Below the pieces are notes generated by a model. It was not told the DNA's origin and ran no database searches. It worked only from the letters and a program-made list of their open reading frames with translations. From contig NZ_JAAAFX010000007.1 of the NCBI RefSeq assembly GCF_019352895.1, positions 36,261-100,260 of the forward strand: a DNA stretch of 64,000 nt. Direction: 5' to 3'. Origin of the DNA: Variovorax boronicumulans (GTDB taxonomy: Bacteria; Pseudomonadota; Gammaproteobacteria; Burkholderiales; Burkholderiaceae_C). The position numbers were made by a program, and so were the translations under genes. Shown here in pieces: positions 60,601 to 64,000 of this stretch. Each line of letters opens with the position of its first letter. The stretch's first letter is position 1.

Positions 60601-62114
60601 GCGCGAACACCTCGCCCATCTTGACCATGCGGTCCATCACGAAGGCATTCAATGGCGTGCACGCCATCACTGCCGCAAGCCTAGAAGCCTACGCGGGAGA
60701 AGCGTTGGCCGTGATGGGCGCCAATGGCGCCGGCAAGTCCACTCTCATGAACATCCTCGGCGGGGTGATCGGCCGTGACGACGGCGACATCCGCATCGAT
60801 GGCCAGCCGATCGACCTGAGATCACCGCGCGACGCCGCACGGCATGGCATTGCCTTCGTCCACCAAGAGCTGACCATGTTCCCGACGCTCAGCGTGGCCG
60901 AGAACATCTTCATCGACAACCTTCCCATCCGTCACGGCCTGATAGACCTCGCGGACATGCGACGCCAATCGCAGGCCTTGCTGGTGCAGCTGGGTTGCGA
61001 CATCGCGCCGACCGCCCTGGTGGAGCAACTGAGCATCGGCGACCGCCAGCTGGTCGAAATCGCCCGCGCGCTGCGCTCAAAGGCACGCATCATCATCTTC
61101 GACGAGCCGACCTCGTCTCTCAGCGGCCCGGAGCGGGAGCGACTGTTCGAGGTCGTGCGCAGCCTGAAGGCCAGCGGGGTCGTGGTGCTCTACATCACGC
61201 ACTTCCTCGATGAGATATTTCGCGTCTGCGAGCGTCTCACGGTGATGCGAAACGGCGAGTCGGTCTGGTCCTCGGCCATGAGCGAGGTGACGCCAGCCAA
61301 GGTTGTGCACCTGATGCTGGGCGTCACTGAGAACGAAGGGCGCATGCGTGCGCCCCGCCAAATGGACAGCGAAGGCAGGCCACCCTTACTCAGCGTGCGT
61401 GGCATGGGGCGCGAAGGTGCGTTGCGCGACGTCAATTTCGAACTGCGGCATGGCGAGATCGTCGGTCTGTGGGGCCTGCTGGGCTCCGGACGGACTGAAT
61501 TGCTGCGCTCCCTCGTCGGTCTCGATCCGCTGGACACGGGCGCCTTGCAACGGGAGGGCCAGCCCGCCACGCCGAAGCAACTGCATGCGCACGTCGGACT
61601 GGTCACCGAAGACCGCCGAGGCGAAGGCCTGCTGCTGCCGCAATCCATCGCGGAAAACATCGGACTGCCGAGTCTGACGGGCTTGCGCACCTCGGTTGGC
61701 CTGGTCGACCGCGCCCAGCAGAACAGTCTGGCCGATCGGATGATCGAGCGGCTGCGGATCAAGGTGTCCAGCCGCGATCAGGCCGTGGGCACACTCAGTG
61801 GCGGCAACCAGCAGAAGGTGGTGTTCAGCCGCTGGCTGGCTACCCAGCCGAAGATCTTCCTGCTGGACGAGCCGACCCGGGGGCTCGACGTGAGCGCCAA
61901 GACCGAGATCATGAAGCTCATCGTCGAGCTGGCGGAGCAGGGCTGCAGCGTGCTACTCGTTTCATCGGAGTTGCAGGAACTGATGCGGGTCTGCGACCGC
62001 TACCTCGTCATTCGACGCGGCCGACTGGTGCAAGAGCTGCCAGGCACGGCAGACACCGCCGAGCTGATGGACGCCGTTTCAACCTTGGACTCCCCGGCCG
62101 AGATCGCAGCATGA
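60597..62114 (+). CDS. Sugar ABC transporter ATP-binding protein (RbsA family)
   Basis: A 505-residue protein with two ATPase domains. Domain 1 has VMGANGAGKSTLMNIL, signature LSIGDRQLVE and Walker B IIIFDEPTSSL. Domain 2 has the family-typical altered Walker A GLLGSGRTELLR, signature LSGGNQQKVV and LLDEPTRGLD. It powers import of a sugar or sugar-like compound. It overlaps both neighbouring permease genes by 4 bases. Confidence 0.94.
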   Translation: MSANTSPILTMRSITKAFNGVHAITAASLEAYAGEALAVMGANGAGKSTLMNILGGVIGRDDGDIRIDGQPIDLRSPRDAARHGIAFVHQELTMFPTLSVAENIFIDNLPIRHGLIDLADMRRQSQALLVQLGCDIAPTALVEQLSIGDRQLVEIARALRSKARIIIFDEPTSSLSGPERERLFEVVRSLKASGVVVLYITHFLDEIFRVCERLTVMRNGESVWSSAMSEVTPAKVVHLMLGVTENEGRMRAPRQMDSEGRPPLLSVRGMGREGALRDVNFELRHGEIVGLWGLLGSGRTELLRSLVGLDPLDTGALQREGQPATPKQLHAHVGLVTEDRRGEGLLLPQSIAENIGLPSLTGLRTSVGLVDRAQQNSLADRMIERLRIKVSSRDQAVGTLSGGNQQKVVFSRWLATQPKIFLLDEPTRGLDVSAKTEIMKLIVELAEQGCSVLLVSSELQELMRVCDRYLVIRRGRLVQELPGTADTAELMDAVSTLDSPAEIAA

Positions 62115-63085
62115 ACAAAACAAAAAAGGCGCTCGCGCGCGCATTCAGCGAACATGGCTTTCTTCTGGTGTCCGCGCTCGCGTTCATCACCTTCAGCCTG
62201 GCGACAGACCATTTCTTTGGGTTGACCAATCTGGTCAACATCGTCCACACGATGGCGCCGTTGACGCTGGCCGCCGCCGGCCTGGCGCTGGTCGTGATGT
62301 CGGGGCGGCTGGACATCTCGATCGGTTCCACCGCATTCCTGTCCTGCGCCGTGGGCGCGTTGCTGATGAAGAACATCGGCCTGGACCCCGTGTTGGCCAC
62401 CGTGCTGGTCGTTGGCGTGGGCACGCTTCTGGGCGCGATCAACGGCTTCATCGTCGTGGTTCTCAAGGTCAACTCGTTGATCACCACGCTCGGCACGATG
62501 ATCATCTTCCGCGGCATCGCGCTGGCCCTGACCGACGCGTTGCTGGTGCCCTTGCCTGAACCGGTTCGCCTGCTCGGTCAGGCGCAGATCGGCCCCATCC
62601 CGGTCGACATTTTCGTCATGCTGGCATTGCTGGTTGGGGTGCACCTGCTGCAGACGCGCACGCCGTTTGGCCGCTACCTGATGGCCATGGGCAATGACAT
62701 CACCGTCGCTCGCAAAGTCGGTCTGCCGGTGGACCTCACCGGTGGGGCGAGCTTTGCACTGGCCGGTGCGCTGGCAGCGTGTGGCGGCATCCTGACCACG
62801 CTGCAGAACGGCGCCGTGAGCCCCTGGCTCGGCAGTGGCCTGGAGTTCACCGCGCTGGCCGTCGTCGTGGTCGGCGGCATCAGCTTGCTGGGGGGCCGAG
62901 GCGCCATCCTGCAAAGCGTGATTCCGGGCGCCTTCATCTTCGAAATGATCCGCAACGGGCTGACCAACCTCGGCGCCGATCCCTACTCCTACCGCCTGGT
63001 CGGTGGAGCCGTGATCTTCGCAGCCATGTATGTGGACGCGTTGAAGAGTGGTCGCCTGTCCCTGCGCCGCAAGACGGCGTCCTGA
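62111..63085 (+). CDS. Sugar ABC transporter permease (RbsC family), second copy
   Basis: A 324-residue protein, ATG 62111 overlapping the ATPase stop. About nine helices, with AGLALVVMSGRLDISIGSTA as the conserved loop and MGNDITVARKVGLPVDLTG as coupling loop. With the first permease it makes a heterodimeric channel, as in autoinducer-2, xylose-like or rhamnose systems that keep two permeases. Confidence 0.92.
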   Translation: MNKTKKALARAFSEHGFLLVSALAFITFSLATDHFFGLTNLVNIVHTMAPLTLAAAGLALVVMSGRLDISIGSTAFLSCAVGALLMKNIGLDPVLATVLVVGVGTLLGAINGFIVVVLKVNSLITTLGTMIIFRGIALALTDALLVPLPEPVRLLGQAQIGPIPVDIFVMLALLVGVHLLQTRTPFGRYLMAMGNDITVARKVGLPVDLTGGASFALAGALAACGGILTTLQNGAVSPWLGSGLEFTALAVVVVGGISLLGGRGAILQSVIPGAFIFEMIRNGLTNLGADPYSYRLVGGAVIFAAMYVDALKSGRLSLRRKTAS

Positions 63086-63131
63086 CCCCGCAAAGTTCCT
63101 TTCGATCCCCATCACAACGGAGACATTGAAG

Positions 63132-64000
63132 ATGAAAAAAACGACAATCCATCGGCTTCTGACCAGCGCGGCGGCCCTCGCGATCGGCTTGGCTGCGGCG
63201 CTGCCTGCCCAGGCCGTCGAGAAGCTCAAGGTCGGCTTTTCGCTCGACACCAAGGAGTCGTCATTGCAGACTGCGTGGGAGCACTTCCTGCGCTCCGAAG
63301 GCGAGCGCCAGGGACAGGCCGCGGGTGTCAAGATCGAATGGACGATCAACGTCGCGAATGCCGATCCGGCACGCCAGGCCGCCAACATCGATGACCTGAT
63401 CACCAAGGGTGTGGACGTGATCCTGGCACGGGCCTTTGACTCCGGCGCCATCGGCACCTCGATCCGGGCCGCCAAGGACGCCGACATCCCGTTCGTCACC
63501 TTCGACCGTGGCTCCACCAGCGGCAAGCCGACCTACCACGTGGGTGGGGACAGCTACGACCAAGCGCGCACTACGGGCGAAGCCTTCGCCGAGATCCTCA
63601 AGAAGGCGAACATCAAGGGCAAGTGCATCGAGTTGCAGGGCATGTTGACCGACATCAACGCCGTCAACCGCAGCAAGGCTTGGAACGCCGTCGGCAAGAA
63701 GACGGGACAGTACGAAACCATCCTGCAGGTGCCCACCGAGTGGAATCCGGAGCTGTTCCGCTCCGGCCTCACGAATGCGCTGAATGCGAAGCCCGAAGCC
63801 AACTGCGTTTTCGCGGCGAGCGATTTCGCGTTCCCTTCCATCCAGGCGGCGCTCGAAAAAGCCAACCGTTGGGCCCCAGCCGGCCAGCCCAAGCACATGA
63901 TGCTCGCGACGACCGACCTGCTGGCCGCTGCCGTCAAGCCGATGGAGAACGGCTATATCGACGTGTCCACCAACTGGGATGCCTACCTTCAGGCGAAGGA
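63132..64000 (+). CDS. Sugar ABC transporter substrate-binding protein, cut by the window end
   Basis: The first 289 codons are present and the frame is still open at 64000. A Sec signal (SAAALAIGLAAALPAQA) precedes a type I periplasmic-binding protein: KLKVGFSLDTKESSLQTAWE, IDDLITKGVDVILARAFDSG, IPFVTFDRGSTSGKPTYHVG. It follows the second permease by 46 bases in the LacI-controlled operon. The ligand is probably a pentose or related polyol but cannot be read from sequence. Confidence 0.92.
   Translation, partial: MKKTTIHRLLTSAAALAIGLAAALPAQAVEKLKVGFSLDTKESSLQTAWEHFLRSEGERQGQAAGVKIEWTINVANADPARQAANIDDLITKGVDVILARAFDSGAIGTSIRAAKDADIPFVTFDRGSTSGKPTYHVGGDSYDQARTTGEAFAEILKKANIKGKCIELQGMLTDINAVNRSKAWNAVGKKTGQYETILQVPTEWNPELFRSGLTNALNAKPEANCVFAASDFAFPSIQAALEKANRWAPAGQPKHMMLATTDLLAAAVKPMENGYIDVSTNWDAYLQAK

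Noticed and set aside
62000..63526. 508-codon minus-strand frame opposite the second permease and binding protein
   Set aside because: The plus-strand transporter genes are clear and overlap in an operon; the opposite frame has no recognisable product.

Overview
The window looks like chromosomal DNA of a high-GC betaproteobacterium, most likely Comamonadaceae (Variovorax-like). The evidence is the overall GC richness, the bacterial NHEJ set, a caa3-type oxidase, DUF421, DUF3606 and H-NS proteins, and a LacI/sugar ABC operon. This is inference from gene families, not from a marker gene.

Layout. (1) 1-12.2 kb is a defence-type genomic island. A 3' half of tRNA-Asn with its terminator (90-190) marks the junction, followed by a tyrosine integrase (315-1805). 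Next comes a nuclease-like/STAND NTPase (2056-4755) directly behind nine copies of a heptanucleotide repeat. Then follow a frameshifted small gene, a large protein with a C-terminal PD-(D/E)XK motif (5197-7416), and a Hachiman-type hamA-hamB pair (10685-11599, 8124-10688). A DUF3223 gene is translationally coupled behind hamB. The Hachiman part is visibly AT-richer than its surroundings. (2) 12.2-34.9 kb is stress, redox and repair cargo. It holds the NHEJ operon ku-xth-ligD, a caa3-type cytochrome c oxidase with two fusion subunits and two extra cytochromes c, a PQQ-type sugar dehydrogenase and a Cu/Zn-SOD/beta-propeller fusion. It also has a Lar-like zinc protein, small membrane proteins, NAD(P)HX dehydratase, a histidine phosphatase, DUF421, an SDR, an NRAMP-like transporter, a Zn-alcohol dehydrogenase and an isochorismatase-like hydrolase. 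(3) 34.9-46.5 kb is a mosaic of small unknown genes with internal duplications, a dnaE2 3' fragment, a PAS-PAS-GGDEF-EAL protein and two Hsp20 genes. A LexA-like SOS box sits between four small genes on one side and an SRAP/YedK operon on the other.

(4) 46.5-57.9 kb is mobile-element backbone. It carries an XRE regulator facing a three-gene operon (LAGLIDADG-type protein, Lon-like AAA ATPase, zinc-ribbon protein), three exported proteins, a divergent HTH pair with a palindromic operator, H-NS, AlpA, a ParB-like protein, a hairpin-rich non-coding region, a MobC-like protein and a relaxase with an overlapping reading frame at its 3' end. No type IV secretion genes are seen, so the element would be mobilizable rather than self-transmissible. 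(5) 58.5-64 kb is a sugar-uptake operon: a LacI regulator, permease, double ATPase, second permease and a binding protein cut by the window end. Identical 12-bp operator-like sites lie before the regulator and before the operon.

Taken together, the window joins phage defence, DNA repair and SOS functions, and mobilization in one accessory stretch, with a nutrient-uptake operon on the right that looks like ordinary chromosome. The intact tRNA-Asn expected at the far end of the island was not seen in this window.
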